This document shows, piece by piece, positions 1 through 10,448 of a stretch of 64,000 nucleotides of DNA. The notes beneath the pieces are model-generated. The model saw only the letters and a program-made list of their open reading frames with translations. It was not told the origin of the DNA and made no database searches. Both the position numbers and the translations under genes were made by a program. Source of the stretch: Pseudomonas shirazensis. GTDB lineage: Bacteria > Pseudomonadota > Gammaproteobacteria > Pseudomonadales > Pseudomonadaceae. The DNA is taken from contig NZ_JABWRD020000002.1 in the NCBI RefSeq assembly GCF_014268785.2, forward strand, positions 784,001 to 848,000. The letters are read 5' to 3'. How positions within the stretch are numbered: position 1 is the stretch's first letter; every line of letters starts with the position of its first letter.

Positions 1-1319
1 GCACCACGGGTATGGCGCGCCGCCAGCAGGACCTTGTAAAGGGCGTGCAGGTTCTTCAGGTGCGGCACGACCTCGCTGTACTCATCGCGCAGGGCCTTGC
101 CTTCACGGGTGCGCGAGTGCTCGAGCATGCTGCTGACCTTGTTGTAGGTCAGCCGTGCATGGGAGTGGATCACCGCCTCGCAGAACTGGTAATCGACCAT
201 CTGCCCGGACTTGTTGATGGTCATTTCACAGACCATGGCCAGGCGATCGACGTGCGGATTCAACGAGCACAGGCCGTTGGACAGCTCCTCGGGCAGCATC
301 GGGATCACCCGCTCAGGGAAATACACCGAGTTGCCGCGCTGCTGCGCTTCGATATCCAGGGCCGAGCCCAGGCGCACGTAGCTGGACACGTCAGCAATTG
401 CCACGTACAGGCGCCAGCCGCCGGAGAACAGCCGCAGCTTGCCTTGCGGCTCACAATAGACGGCGTCGTCGAAGTCACGGGCGTCTTCGCCGTCAATAGT
501 GACGAACGGCAGGTGACGCAGGTCGATGCGGCGTTCCTTGTCCTTTTCTTCGACTTCGGAGCGGAACTTGCGCGCTTCCTTGACCACTTCCTGCGGCCAC
601 ACGTGCGGGATGTCGTAGCTGCGCAGGGCAACGTCGATTTCCATGCCCGGCGCCATGTAGTTGCCGATCACCTCGACCACATCACCCTGCGGCTGGAACC
701 GCGGCGTTGGCCAGTGGGTGATCTTGATTTCGACGAACTGGCCGATCTTGGCGCCACCGTTACGCCCGGCAGTGACCAGCACTTCCTGCTGGATCTTCGG
801 GTTGTCCGGGGTTACGTAGCCGATGCCGCCTTCTTCGAAGTAACGGCCAACCACGCTCTCATGGGCGCGGGAGATGATCTCGACCAGCACACCTTCGCGG
901 CGACCACGACGGTCAGTACCGGAAACCCGTGCCAGGGCACGGTCACCGTCGAACGCCAGACGCATCTGCGACGGGCTGAGGAACAGGTCAGCGCTGCCAT
1001 CATCCGGGATGAGGAAGCCGAAACCATCACGGTGGCCAGACACGCGGCCGCAGATCAGGTCCAGTTTGTCTACCGGGGCATATGTGCCACGCCGGGTATA
1101 GATCAGCTGACCGTCACGTTCCATGGCGCGCAGGCGGCGGCGCAGGGCTTCGATCTGGTCTTCTTCGAGCAGGCCGAACTCTGCGGCCAGCTCCTCGCGC
1201 GCGGCTGGCTCGCCACGATCGGCAAGGCGCTGCAGGATCAGCTCACGGCTGGGAATAGGGTTGTCGTATTTATCCGCTTCGCGAGCGGCCTCTGGATCGA
1301 GGGATTGCCAATCGGCCAT
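1..1319 (-). CDS. rnr: Ribonuclease R (5' part; 3' end lies outside the window)
   Basis: This is a 3'-5' exoribonuclease that degrades structured RNA and takes part in mRNA decay, rRNA quality control and stationary-phase or cold adaptation. About 439 N-terminal residues are present. They hold an N-terminal winged-helix-like region, two cold-shock/OB-type segments and the start of the RNB catalytic domain, where the acidic Mg-binding signature GEDARDFDDAV lies near residues 275-287. The ATG at 1319 follows an AAGGTG ribosome binding site. The reading frame runs off the left edge, so the gene is cut by the window and not broken. It is transcribed away from the tRNA genes. In Pseudomonas rnr is usually followed by rlmB, which would lie beyond base 1. 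Confidence 0.95.
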   Translation of the reverse strand, partial: MADWQSLDPEAAREADKYDNPIPSRELILQRLADRGEPAAREELAAEFGLLEEDQIEALRRRLRAMERDGQLIYTRRGTYAPVDKLDLICGRVSGHRDGFGFLIPDDGSADLFLSPSQMRLAFDGDRALARVSGTDRRGRREGVLVEIISRAHESVVGRYFEEGGIGYVTPDNPKIQQEVLVTAGRNGGAKIGQFVEIKITHWPTPRFQPQGDVVEVIGNYMAPGMEIDVALRSYDIPHVWPQEVVKEARKFRSEVEEKDKERRIDLRHLPFVTIDGEDARDFDDAVYCEPQGKLRLFSGGWRLYVAIADVSSYVRLGSALDIEAQQRGNSVYFPERVIPMLPEELSNGLCSLNPHVDRLAMVCEMTINKSGQMVDYQFCEAVIHSHARLTYNKVSSMLEHSRTREGKALRDEYSEVVPHLKNLHALYKVLLAARHTRG

Positions 1320-1431
1320 CAGGAGGGGTTCACCTTGGTATATATAGAGTAGAAGTTTGGCATAGGCCTATTGAAACCGGAAATGTCGTCGTTGGACAGC
1401 CCCCGTCTGACAGTCTTGTTGGCGAGGGAAG

Positions 1432-1471
1432 CTCAACAGAATCAACGTGTTGAGTTTTTTACTTTTTTTTT
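1432..1471 (+). terminator. Orphan intrinsic terminator on the plus strand
   Basis: A perfect 7-bp stem (CTCAACA / TGTTGAG, loop of 9) is followed at once by TTTTTT and then a second T run. The form is that of a rho-independent terminator for plus-strand transcription. No plus-strand gene precedes it, because rnr on the left is on the minus strand. It may end a short unannotated transcript or insulate rnr from the tRNA promoter. Confidence 0.55.
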
Positions 1472-1482
1472 GATACGAGGGC

Positions 1483-1511
1483 TTTACAGCCCCCAATGGC
1501 GTCCGTATAGT
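1483..1511 (+). promoter_or_regulatory. Sigma-70 promoter of the tRNA-Leu pair
   Basis: The -35 element TTTACA (1483-1488) and the -10 element TATAGT (1506-1511) are separated by exactly 17 bases. A GC-rich discriminator (GCGCAC) follows, as is typical of stringently controlled stable-RNA promoters. The expected transcription start is about 1518, some 70 bases before the first tRNA. The -35 element lies inside a small inverted repeat (GGGCT TTAC AGCCC). Confidence 0.7.
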
Positions 1512-1588
1512 GCGCACCACAACGACGGACACCGCCGTTGTAGTTGAGATAAGCGATGTTGTAAAGCATCCTTTAATCTTGACAGTGT

Positions 1589-1675
1589 GCCCAGGTGGCG
1601 GAATTGGTAGACGCGCTGGTTTCAGGTATCAGTGACCGCAAGGTCGTGGAAGTTCGAGTCTTCTCCTGGGCACCA
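1589..1675 (+). tRNA. tRNA-Leu (anticodon CAG), copy 1
   Basis: This 87-base class II tRNA has its CCA encoded. The acceptor stem pairs GCCCAGG with CCTGGGC. The D arm resembles the classical GCGGAATTGGTAGACGC, the anticodon loop TTCAGGT gives CAG, and a long variable arm is present. The T arm contains GTTCGAGTC. It decodes CUG, the major leucine codon in this GC-rich genome. Confidence 0.97.
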
Positions 1676-1755
1676 AATATTTCGAAGCATAGATAGCAGG
1701 TATGTCTGTGATTCAGCAAGAGATTCATCGCAGTACGCTGTAGATGTAAAGCTTT

Positions 1756-1842
1756 GCCCAGGTGGCGGAATTGGTAGACGCGCTGGTTTCAGGTATCAGT
1801 GACCGCAAGGTCGTGGAAGTTCGAGTCTTCTCCTGGGCACCA
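1756..1842 (+). tRNA. tRNA-Leu (anticodon CAG), copy 2
   Basis: This gene is identical in sequence to copy 1, 80 bases downstream, and ends in an encoded CCA. It lies between copy 1 and a strong terminator, so both are most simply read as one transcript processed into two identical tRNAs. Confidence 0.97.
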
Positions 1843-1846
1843 AATT

Positions 1847-1877
1847 AAAAACCCACTAGCTTGCTAGTGGGTTTTTT
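1847..1877 (+). terminator. Rho-independent terminator of the tRNA-Leu operon
   Basis: The stem ACCCACTAGC / GCTAGTGGGT with loop TT is followed by a run of T. It begins only a few bases after the CCA of the second tRNA. Confidence 0.9.
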
Positions 1878-1966
1878 CTTGCCTGCGATTTGGTATGCCC
1901 CGCCACTCCCCCTGCTCCGCGGCTCGATAGCTGACTTATGAATTTCTCGTAATGCGGCCACATGAG

Positions 1967-1980
1967 AAACGATTTCGTTT
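1967..1980. promoter_or_regulatory. Perfect 14-bp palindrome, possible operator
   Basis: AAACGATTTCGTTT is a perfect inverted repeat (AAACGA-TT-TCGTTT) lying 45 bases before the start codon of the iron-binding protein gene, where an operator could sit. It does not match the 19-bp Fur consensus well, so the regulator is unknown. Confidence 0.35.
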
Positions 1981-2024
1981 ACCATTGTTTCCAAATATGT
2001 AGCCGTAAGCGAGGAAGTACCCGC

Positions 2025-3038
2025 ATGACGATCCGTCCGCAACCGCTGATGCGCACCCTGGCCGCCGCTGTTCTGAGCCTGGTGATTGGCGCACCGGCCG
2101 CCATGGCAGACGCGCCGGTCAGCCTGACCCTGTACAACGGTCAGCACAAGGAAATCGGCGAAGCCATCGCCAAGGCCTACGAGGCCAAGACCGGCATCCA
2201 TATCAATATACGCAAGGGCAGCAGCAACCAGCTGGCCAGCCAGATCATTGAAGAAGGCGACCGCTCGCCCGCCGATGTCATCTATACCGAAGAGTCGCCA
2301 CCGCTGAACAACCTCGGCGAGCTCGGCCTGCTGGCCAAGATCGACGACGCCACCCTGAACATGCTGCCCAAGGAATACGTGGCCAGCAACGGCACCTGGA
2401 TGGGCGTGACTGCGCGTACCCGCGTGGTGGTGTTCAACCCGAAGAAAATTGACGAAAAAGACCTGCCGCAATCGGTCATGGACTTCGCTGACCCTGAGTG
2501 GGATGGTCGCATCGGCTTCGTGCCTACCAGCGGCGCGTTCCAGGAGCAGGCGGTCGCCATCCTGAAAATGCATGGCCGTGAAGCGGCCGAAGAATGGCTG
2601 ACCGGCCTCAAGGCGTTCGGCAAGACCTACACCAACAACATGGTTGCGTTGAAGGCCGTGGAAAAAGGCGAAGTCGCCGCGGTGCTGGTCAACAACTACT
2701 ACTGGTACGCGCTTGAGCGCGAGCGCGGCAAGCTTGACTCCAAGCTGTACTACCTGGCCGATGGCGATGCCGGCGGCCTGGTGACCATTTCGGGCGCTGC
2801 CGCGGTGAAAGCCAGCAAGCATCCCAAGGAAGCCCAGGCACTGCTCAACTGGATGGCCAGCGAAGAAGGCCAGCGTGTTATCACCCAGACCACCGCCGAA
2901 TACCCTCTGCACAAAGGCATGGTCTCGGACCGCGGCCTGAAGCCGTTCGAAGAGCTGCGCCCGCCGCAGATCACCCCCGCCGACCTGGGCAATGCCGAGG
3001 AAGCGCTGGAGCTGGAACGTGAGGTCGGTCTGCTCTGA
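2025..3038 (+). CDS. Periplasmic ferric iron-binding protein, FbpA/HitA type
   Basis: This is the solute-binding protein of an ABC importer for ferric iron, 337 residues. A signal peptide covers about residues 1-30, ending in GAPAAMA before DAPVSL. The mature part is a type II periplasmic binding fold of the iron(III) family. The adjacent tyrosines in NNYYWYAL (Y225 and Y226 of the precursor) correspond to the iron-ligand tyrosines of FbpA. The ATG at 2025 follows GAGGAAG with a 7-base spacer; a longer in-frame start at 1962 has no such site and would bury the signal peptide. The stop overlaps the permease start by one base. Substrate specificity is inferred from family, not shown. Confidence 0.88.
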   Translation: MTIRPQPLMRTLAAAVLSLVIGAPAAMADAPVSLTLYNGQHKEIGEAIAKAYEAKTGIHINIRKGSSNQLASQIIEEGDRSPADVIYTEESPPLNNLGELGLLAKIDDATLNMLPKEYVASNGTWMGVTARTRVVVFNPKKIDEKDLPQSVMDFADPEWDGRIGFVPTSGAFQEQAVAILKMHGREAAEEWLTGLKAFGKTYTNNMVALKAVEKGEVAAVLVNNYYWYALERERGKLDSKLYYLADGDAGGLVTISGAAAVKASKHPKEAQALLNWMASEEGQRVITQTTAEYPLHKGMVSDRGLKPFEELRPPQITPADLGNAEEALELEREVGLL

Positions 3039-4603
3039 TGACTGCCGCCCTGCCCCAAGCGGCCCAGGCGCGTTTCGTGCCTCGCCGCAAGCGCCCGTCG
3101 ATCTGGGTGCTGCTGCCGGTTCTGTTTCTGGTGGCGATGAGCTTGCTGCCGTTGCTGTACGTCGCCATGAAAGCCTGGGAAGCCGGTTGGCAGGAGGCAT
3201 TGCATCTGCTTTGGCGGCCTTTCGTCTGGGGCTTGCTGCGCAACACCCTGTTGCTGATGGTTGGGGTCACGGCCGTGTGCATGGTGCTCGGCCTGGCGCT
3301 GGCCTGGCTGCTTGAGCGCAGTGACCTGCCGGGGCGGCGCATGTGGGGCGTGGTGCTGTGCCTGCCGTTTGCCGTGCCGTCGTTTGTCAGCAGCTTTACC
3401 TGGGTATCGCTGAGCTCGGACTTCGAGGGCCTCGGCGGGGCAATCATGGTCATGGCACTGTCCAAGTACCCGCTGATCTTCTTGCCGGTCGCGGCGACCT
3501 TGCGCAATGTCGACAGCTCGCTGGAAGAGTCGGCGAGGACCCTCGGCTGCAGCCGCTGGGGGGTGTATCGCAAGGTCACCCTGCCGCTGCTGTGGCCGGC
3601 GATGCTCGGTGGCGCCTTGCTGATCGCGCTGCACATGCTGGTCGAGTTCGGCGCCCTGTCGATTCTTGGCCTACAGACCTTCACCACGGCGATCTATCAG
3701 CAGTTCGAACTGGAGTTCAGCAACGCCAACGCGGCGATGCTCTCGGCAGTGCTGCTGGCGCTGTGCCTGATCATGCTCACGCTGGAACTTCGCGTGCGCG
3801 GCAAGGCGCGCCATGTGCGCATTGGCCAGGGTGTGGCGCGGCGCGCGCAGCCGATCAAGCTGGGTAACTTCACGGCTGTCGGCCAGTTGTTCTGCCTGGC
3901 GTTGGCGGTGCTCGGTAGTGGTATTCCACTGGCGATGCTCGGCTACTGGCTGAGTGTCGGCTCGTCGGCAGCGTTTCCTGTGGGCGAGATCAGCCAGGCG
4001 CTGCTCACCTCGCTGTCGGTGTCGCTGGGCGGCGCCGGGTTCTGCGTCGTGCTGGCACTGCCGATCAGTTTCCTGGTGGTGCGCTACAAGGGCCGCCTGG
4101 CGATCTGGGCCGAGCGCCTACCGTACCTGCTGCATGCCCTGCCGGGCCTGGTGATTGCCCTGACGCTGGTGTTCTTTGCCCTGCACTACGTACCGGCGCT
4201 GTACCAGACCACGGCGTTGTTGCTGCTGGCGTATGCCTTGCTGTTCCTGCCACTGGCCCAGGCGCCAGTGCGCACGGCGCTGAACAAGGCCTCGCCAACG
4301 CTTGAAGAGGCGGCTCGGACCTTGGGCGCGAGCAGCTTCAGCGCATTTTGTCGGGTCACCCTGCCGATCATCTTTCCGGCGCTGGCCGCAGCCTTTGCCC
4401 TGGTGTTCCTGGATGCCATGAAAGAGCTAACCGCGACCTTGTTGCTCAGCCCGACCGGGATGACCACCCTGGCCACCGAGGTGTGGGCGCACACGGCCAA
4501 CGTCGAGTTCGCCGCGGCGGCGCCCTATGCCGCGCTGTTGATCGTAGTATCAGGCCTGCCGGTGTACCTGCTGACCACGCGGATGTACCTGAACCGGGCC
4601 TGA
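3038..4603 (+). CDS. Ferric iron ABC transporter permease, FbpB/HitB type
   Basis: This inner-membrane permease has 521 residues and about 12 hydrophobic segments. It is a fused double permease with two binding-protein-dependent transport domains. Each domain carries an EAA loop for contact with the ATPase: EESARTLGCSRWGVYRKVTLP near residue 165 and EEAARTLGASSFSAFCRVTLP near residue 425. The ATG overlaps the stop of the binding-protein gene, so translation is coupled. No ATPase gene follows; the next gene is convergent. The missing ATPase must be supplied from elsewhere, as recalled for the hitAB pair of P. aeruginosa. Confidence 0.9.
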   Translation: MTAALPQAAQARFVPRRKRPSIWVLLPVLFLVAMSLLPLLYVAMKAWEAGWQEALHLLWRPFVWGLLRNTLLLMVGVTAVCMVLGLALAWLLERSDLPGRRMWGVVLCLPFAVPSFVSSFTWVSLSSDFEGLGGAIMVMALSKYPLIFLPVAATLRNVDSSLEESARTLGCSRWGVYRKVTLPLLWPAMLGGALLIALHMLVEFGALSILGLQTFTTAIYQQFELEFSNANAAMLSAVLLALCLIMLTLELRVRGKARHVRIGQGVARRAQPIKLGNFTAVGQLFCLALAVLGSGIPLAMLGYWLSVGSSAAFPVGEISQALLTSLSVSLGGAGFCVVLALPISFLVVRYKGRLAIWAERLPYLLHALPGLVIALTLVFFALHYVPALYQTTALLLLAYALLFLPLAQAPVRTALNKASPTLEEAARTLGASSFSAFCRVTLPIIFPALAAAFALVFLDAMKELTATLLLSPTGMTTLATEVWAHTANVEFAAAAPYAALLIVVSGLPVYLLTTRMYLNRA

Positions 4604-4611
4604 GCCCTGGA

Positions 4612-4631
4612 TGGGCTGCGCAGGCAGCCCA
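4612..4631. terminator. GC-rich hairpin between convergent genes
   Basis: TGGGCTGC / GCAGCCCA with loop GCAG lies between the stops of the permease gene and the chemoreceptor gene. Neither strand shows a clear T tract, so termination is likely but not certain. Confidence 0.45.
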
Positions 4632-4651
4632 GCCCCTCCCCTATAACCCCC

Positions 4652-6586
4652 TCACGCCCGGAACTGGCCAAGGCTGGCGCGCAGCTGCGCCGCCAGATCA
4701 TCCAGCACCTTGCCGCTGGCGGTCGTCTGCATCACCACCTCGGCCGAGCGCTCGGCCTGGGCATGAATCGTCTCGACCCTGCCGCGCACCGCTTGCGCAC
4801 CGTGCGCCTGCTGCTCGGCAGCGCGGGTCGCCAGGCCAATCGCTGCATGCACCTGCTCGACTGCCGCTTGCACCGACTGCTGGCGGCGCTCGCTATCACG
4901 CAGCACCAGCAAGCCTTCGCTGGCCTGGCGCCCAGCCTGGCTGATGGTTGCCACCGCCTGCTTGGCGCCTTGCTGCAGGGCAACGATATGCGCCTGAATG
5001 TCCCCGGTCGAACTCTGGGTCTTGCTTGCCAGCGCCCGCACCTCGTCGGCCACCACCGCAAAGCCACGACCGGTCTCACCGGCGCGGGCGGCTTCGATTG
5101 CCGCGTTGAGGGCGAGCAGGTTGGTTTGCTCGGCAATGCCGTGGATCACCGTCAGCACCACTTCGATCTGCTCGCTCTGCTTGGCCAGCCGCTCGATCAC
5201 CTGCGAGCCGGCATCGACCTGGCCCGCGAGGTTTTCGATCAAGCCAGCAAGCTGGGTCGAGGTGCGGCTGTTTTCGTCAGTGGCCTGGCGGATGTCGACC
5301 ACCTGCTGCAAGGCAGCCTGCATCGCATGGCTCTCGGCCTGGGCTTGGTCGGCCATGCCGGACAGGTCGCGCAAGCTGGCCGCCACTGCGTCACGCTGCA
5401 AGGCTGCGGCAGCGTCGGCACCGGCGCTGCGCTGGGTCATGACACCGATTTCGACGCCGGTGCGCTGGGCGACTTCACCCGCCTCGCGGACGATCGGCTG
5501 CAGCTTGTCGACAAAGCGGTTGACCGCTGCCGCCATGTCGCCGATTTCATCACGGCTGTCGAGACTGACCCGTTTGGTCAGGTCACCGTCGCCTGCGGCC
5601 AGGTCATTGAGTGCCGCGATCAGCAGGCGCAGCTTGTTGACCACGCGCCGGCCGAGTACCACTGCCACTACCAGCAGTACGCCAAGCCCCACCAGTACCA
5701 GGCCCAGGCCAATCCGCCAGCGCAGCTCGGCGGCCGCATCGCGGACGGTTTCGGCGGTGTTGGCCTGCATCGCAGTGGCGCTGTTCTGCGCAGCTTCCAG
5801 ACGCGCACGCAGAGCCTTGCCGCTGTCTGCGGCGGCCGCCCCGAGGCTGTCGCCGACCAACTGCTCGCTGCTGCCGATCAATGCCGCGAAGCGTTCATCG
5901 AGGGCCTTCAATTCCTGTTCGACGGATGCGGTGGAAACGCCCATCAGCACCTTGCCGATCTCGGCACCGTTGGGGCTGATCGGTGCTTCGACGAAGTACA
6001 CCGAAGGGTCCTTGCGCGCAGCGTTGAGCACTTTGTCCAGCGCCCGCTCACCTTCGCCCTTGTCCATCAGCGCCTGGTTGATCGGGTTTTGCCGGTTGAG
6101 GTAGCGCGTCAGGTGCTGGCCCTGAGCATCGTCATAGATCACGAACAATACATTGGGATTGCGCTGGGCACGGCGGGCAAAGTCGGAGAGCACCGGCACG
6201 TCGTTGTCCCAGATCGCTCGCGGGGCAACCGAGGCGAGCAACTCGGCCATGTCGTTGGCCGAGTCCTTGAGGTTCTTCTCCAGGGTGGCGCGCAATTGCT
6301 GCTGTTCGCTTTGCAGGCGCGTCGACAAACCGCTGCTCAAACGCTGCCGAGTGCTGCTGGAGAGGCTTTCAAGGCCGGCGCGGACGTCCTGCCCGGCTAA
6401 TTCCAGTTCACCCGCAAGTTTGCGACTGTCGCTGCCCAGACGCTCGCCAAGATCAGCCTCAAGGGCCGTCACTGTGCTCCGGGTCAGCGCAACGGCCACC
6501 AGCACCTGCACCAAAAGGGCGATACCCAAGGCAACAAACACAGGCCGCAACAGGCGGCTTCGTAACAATGAAAGAATGGCAGACAC
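4652..6586 (-). CDS. Methyl-accepting chemotaxis protein
   Basis: This transmembrane chemoreceptor of 644 residues signals through CheA/CheW. Transmembrane helices lie at about residues 15-34 and 292-311. They enclose a large periplasmic sensor of about 255 residues: long helical flanks around an alpha/beta segment of Cache-like character (near residues 140-220). A HAMP domain follows (about 312-365), then the signalling coiled coil, whose hairpin tip ([19 protein letters not shown] and onward) is near residues 484-517. The start is taken as GTG at 6586 because GAGGG lies just upstream; the frame extends to a GTG at 6613 without a ribosome site. The C-terminus lacks a CheR-binding pentapeptide. 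Its ligand cannot be read from the sequence. Confidence 0.93.
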   Translation of the reverse strand: MSAILSLLRSRLLRPVFVALGIALLVQVLVAVALTRSTVTALEADLGERLGSDSRKLAGELELAGQDVRAGLESLSSSTRQRLSSGLSTRLQSEQQQLRATLEKNLKDSANDMAELLASVAPRAIWDNDVPVLSDFARRAQRNPNVLFVIYDDAQGQHLTRYLNRQNPINQALMDKGEGERALDKVLNAARKDPSVYFVEAPISPNGAEIGKVLMGVSTASVEQELKALDERFAALIGSSEQLVGDSLGAAAADSGKALRARLEAAQNSATAMQANTAETVRDAAAELRWRIGLGLVLVGLGVLLVVAVVLGRRVVNKLRLLIAALNDLAAGDGDLTKRVSLDSRDEIGDMAAAVNRFVDKLQPIVREAGEVAQRTGVEIGVMTQRSAGADAAAALQRDAVAASLRDLSGMADQAQAESHAMQAALQQVVDIRQATDENSRTSTQLAGLIENLAGQVDAGSQVIERLAKQSEQIEVVLTVIHGIAEQTNLLALNAAIEAARAGETGRGFAVVADEVRALASKTQSSTGDIQAHIVALQQGAKQAVATISQAGRQASEGLLVLRDSERRQQSVQAAVEQVHAAIGLATRAAEQQAHGAQAVRGRVETIHAQAERSAEVVMQTTASGKVLDDLAAQLRASLGQFRA

Positions 6587-6711
6587 GGTGAACCCTCGTG
6601 TTTCTTGCGCCACTATTTTGATGGCATCGACAAGGGCATTCTTACAGCAAGGGTTGTGCCGTCGCAGCAGGCATAAACGCCAAGTTTATTCACCGGCGAT
6701 ACAACGTGTGC

Positions 6712-6748
6712 AAAAAAACGCCGCGCTCCCTTGCGGGAACGCGGCGCT
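6712..6748 (-). terminator. Intrinsic terminator of purA
   Basis: On the minus strand a stem of about 12 bp (CGCCGCGTTCCC / GGGAGCGCGGCG, loop GCAA) is followed by seven T. It lies about 20 bases after the purA stop. Confidence 0.9.
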
Positions 6749-6768
6749 GGATCAGCCTGGCAGGCTAA

Positions 6769-8076
<1,308 letters not shown>

Positions 8077-8123
8077 TCACGCAAACTTGGTTGCCGGCCC
8101 TGATGCGGGCCGCGCGAGCTGTC

Positions 8124-9311
8124 TCAATGGGTCAGAGGCAGGATCTGCCAACGCCCTTCTTGCTGAATCAATTGCCGATCACAATCCGCCTCGAGGGCAG
8201 CACTCAGCGGCTGGCCAGGCAATGCCTGGACCACTCGCTGGCCCTCGTTGCGCAACTGGCAGACCATCTGCCAGAGGGCCGCGTCGCCGCTGTCGGGCAT
8301 CCAGATGCCGCCAGAAGGCAATACGACCTCCGCTCGCCCCAGTGTGACCAGGGTCTTCAAATCCGTGGAGAAACCAGTGGCCGGACGCGCCCGGCCAAAG
8401 TCGGCACCGATGTCATCGTAGCGACCGCCCTGAGCGATCGACTGACCGACCCCAGGGACGAACACCGCGAACACCACACCGGTGTGATAGTTGTAGCCGC
8501 GCAGCTCGCCGAGGTCGAAGTACAGCGGCAGCTCCGGGAAGCGCGCTGCCAGCCGATCAGCGATCGCCAGCAGGTCATCCAGTGCAGCCAGGACGCTGGC
8601 CGGGGCACGGCCAAGACGCACACGCGCCTGAGCCAGCACTTCACGGCCACCGCACAGCTCAACCAGGGCACGCAGCATGCCGCCCAGGTCCTGCGGCAGG
8701 TCAGCGGTCAGTGCGTACACTTCATCGCGGGCCTTGCGCTGCAGCGCATCGAACAGCTGCTGCTCGACGTCGCCGGACAACCCGGCAGCACGCGCCAGAC
8801 CACGGTAGATACCGACGTGGCCGAGATCCATGTGCACGTCCGGCACATCGGCCAGGCGCAGCATGGCCAGCATCAAGCTGATGACTTCGACATCGCTGGT
8901 CGGGCTGGCATCGCCATACAGCTCGGCGCCGAGCTGGATCGGGCTGCGCGAAGTAGACAGCTGGCGCGGCTGCGCATGCAGCACGCTACCGGCGTAGCAC
9001 AGGCGGCTCGGACCTTCACGGCGCAGAGTGTGGGCGTCGATGCGCGCTACCTGCGGGGTGAAGTCGGCACGGAAGCCCATCAGTCGACCGGACTGCGGGT
9101 CGACCACCTTGAAGGTATGCAGGTCGAGGTCCTGGCTGGCACCGGTGAGCAGCGATTCCAGGTACTCGATATGCGGAGTAACGACCAGTTCGTAACCCCA
9201 ACTCTGGAACAGGTCCAACACCTGCCGCCGCGCGACTTCAATGCGCGCAGCTTCAGGTGGCAGTACTTCCTCGATGCCATCTGGCAGCAGCCAGCGGTCT
9301 ACCGTTGCCAT
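8124..9311 (-). CDS. hisZ: ATP phosphoribosyltransferase regulatory subunit
   Basis: HisZ is a histidyl-tRNA synthetase paralogue that forms a complex with the short form of HisG and is needed for the first step of histidine synthesis. The protein has 395 residues and is built on the class II synthetase catalytic fold, without the anticodon-binding domain of true HisRS. The start [19 protein letters not shown] at 9311 is the conserved family N-terminus and follows AAGG. Longer in-frame starts up to 9539 would add unlikely sequence that overlaps the hflC terminator. The gene is followed by purA, an arrangement kept across Pseudomonas. Confidence 0.96.
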   Translation of the reverse strand: MATVDRWLLPDGIEEVLPPEAARIEVARRQVLDLFQSWGYELVVTPHIEYLESLLTGASQDLDLHTFKVVDPQSGRLMGFRADFTPQVARIDAHTLRREGPSRLCYAGSVLHAQPRQLSTSRSPIQLGAELYGDASPTSDVEVISLMLAMLRLADVPDVHMDLGHVGIYRGLARAAGLSGDVEQQLFDALQRKARDEVYALTADLPQDLGGMLRALVELCGGREVLAQARVRLGRAPASVLAALDDLLAIADRLAARFPELPLYFDLGELRGYNYHTGVVFAVFVPGVGQSIAQGGRYDDIGADFGRARPATGFSTDLKTLVTLGRAEVVLPSGGIWMPDSGDAALWQMVCQLRNEGQRVVQALPGQPLSAALEADCDRQLIQQEGRWQILPLTH

Positions 9312-9478
9312 TACGCCTTTTCCCCTTTGGTCCGAGCGGCCAACCCATAGGCGAGCCGTGAATACAGGCATTGGCACACAACAACAGGCAGCACTAATCC
9401 CAGCGCTACCGCCGTACCAACACCCTCGAATTACTAGCGTCGGGCTGACCCAATGCGAGCCAATCAACCTTGCAGACG

Positions 9479-9504
9479 CAAAAAAGCCGGGAAATTTCCC
9501 GGCT
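9479..9504 (-). terminator. Intrinsic terminator of the hflKC genes
   Basis: A perfect 20-bp palindrome (AGCCGGGAAATTTCCCGGCT) is followed on the minus strand by a run of T. It ends transcription about 75 bases after the hflC stop and lies in the 267-base gap before hisZ. That gap otherwise shows no coding signal and should hold the hisZ-purA promoter. Confidence 0.88.
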
Positions 9505-9578
9505 GACTCATCATACACCCCTTTTCCTTCGGGATGCACCCCGCCGGCAGTTTTACCTGCCAGGCGGGGCCTTGTCGC

Positions 9579-10448
9579 TTACGGCCGGCTCTTGTCCAGG
9601 TACCGGAAGAACTCGTTCTTCGGATCCAGGACCAGCACGTCGCTCTTGCTCGAGAAGCTCGCACGGTACGCTTGCAGGCTACGGTGGAACGAATAGAAAT
9701 CCGCATCCTGGTTGTAGGCCTTAGCGTAGATGGCGGCCGCCTGGGCGTCACCATCACCGCGGGTTTCCTCGGATTCACGATAGGCTTCGGCCAGCAGTAC
9801 TCGACGCTGACGGTCGGCATCCGCACGGATACCCTCGGCCAGCTCGTTACCTTTGGCGCGATGCTCACGGGCCTCACGCTCACGCTCGGTGCTCATACGA
9901 TCGAACACGCTGCGGTTGACTTCCTTCGGCAGGTCGATGGCCTTGACGCGAACGTCGACCACTTCGATACCCAGCTCCTTGTTGGCCATGCGGTTCAGCG
10001 ATGCAGTGATGTCAGCCATCAGTGCATCACGCTCACCGGATACCACCTCGTGCAGGGTGCGTTTACCAAACTGGTCACGCAGGCCGCTTTCCAGACGTCG
10101 CGACAGACGCTCGTCGGCGATCTGCTTCATGCCCGAGGTTGCGGTGTAGAAACGGTCGGAGTCTTTCACCCGCCATTTGGCATAGGCGTCGACCATTACC
10201 GCTTTCTTTTCCAGGGTCAGGAAGCGTTGCGTCGGTGCGTCCAGGGTCATCAGCCGCGCGTCGAACTTGCGCACCTGGTTGACGTACGGGATCTTCACAT
10301 GCAGGCCGGGCTGAACATCAGCCTGAACCACACGACCGAATTGCAGCATTACCGCACGTTCGGTCTGGGACACGATGTAGAAGCTGTTCCAGGCCACGAC
10401 AGCCAGCACGACTGCGGCGATCAGGGCGATCAGCGATTTATTGCTCAT
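9579..10448 (-). CDS. hflC: Membrane protease modulator HflC
   Basis: HflC is an SPFH/prohibitin family membrane protein that assembles with HflK into a large cage around the FtsH protease and moderates its activity. It has 289 residues with one N-terminal membrane anchor (about residues 5-23), the SPFH domain, and a charged helical region rich in R, E and A toward the C-terminus. The start overlaps the hflK stop by one base (TGATG), so the two are translationally coupled and made in matched amounts. A terminator follows. Confidence 0.97.
   Translation of the reverse strand: MSNKSLIALIAAVVLAVVAWNSFYIVSQTERAVMLQFGRVVQADVQPGLHVKIPYVNQVRKFDARLMTLDAPTQRFLTLEKKAVMVDAYAKWRVKDSDRFYTATSGMKQIADERLSRRLESGLRDQFGKRTLHEVVSGERDALMADITASLNRMANKELGIEVVDVRVKAIDLPKEVNRSVFDRMSTEREREAREHRAKGNELAEGIRADADRQRRVLLAEAYRESEETRGDGDAQAAAIYAKAYNQDADFYSFHRSLQAYRASFSSKSDVLVLDPKNEFFRYLDKSRP

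Noticed and set aside
12..1352. Long plus-strand reading frame opposite rnr
   Set aside because: The minus-strand frame encodes RNase R with clear motifs. The opposite frame is long only because GC-rich codons make few stops on the other strand. The same holds for the long frames opposite the chemoreceptor, purA, mutL, amiB, thiC, waaA and msbA.
1589..1842. tRNA attachment site of an integrated element
   Set aside because: tRNA genes are common integration sites, but no integrase, repeat of a tRNA 3' end or change in gene content follows; core genes continue on both sides.
1967..1980. Fur box
   Set aside because: The region is plausible for iron control, but the site fits the 19-bp GATAATGATAATCATTATC consensus poorly. 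It is reported only as an unassigned palindrome.
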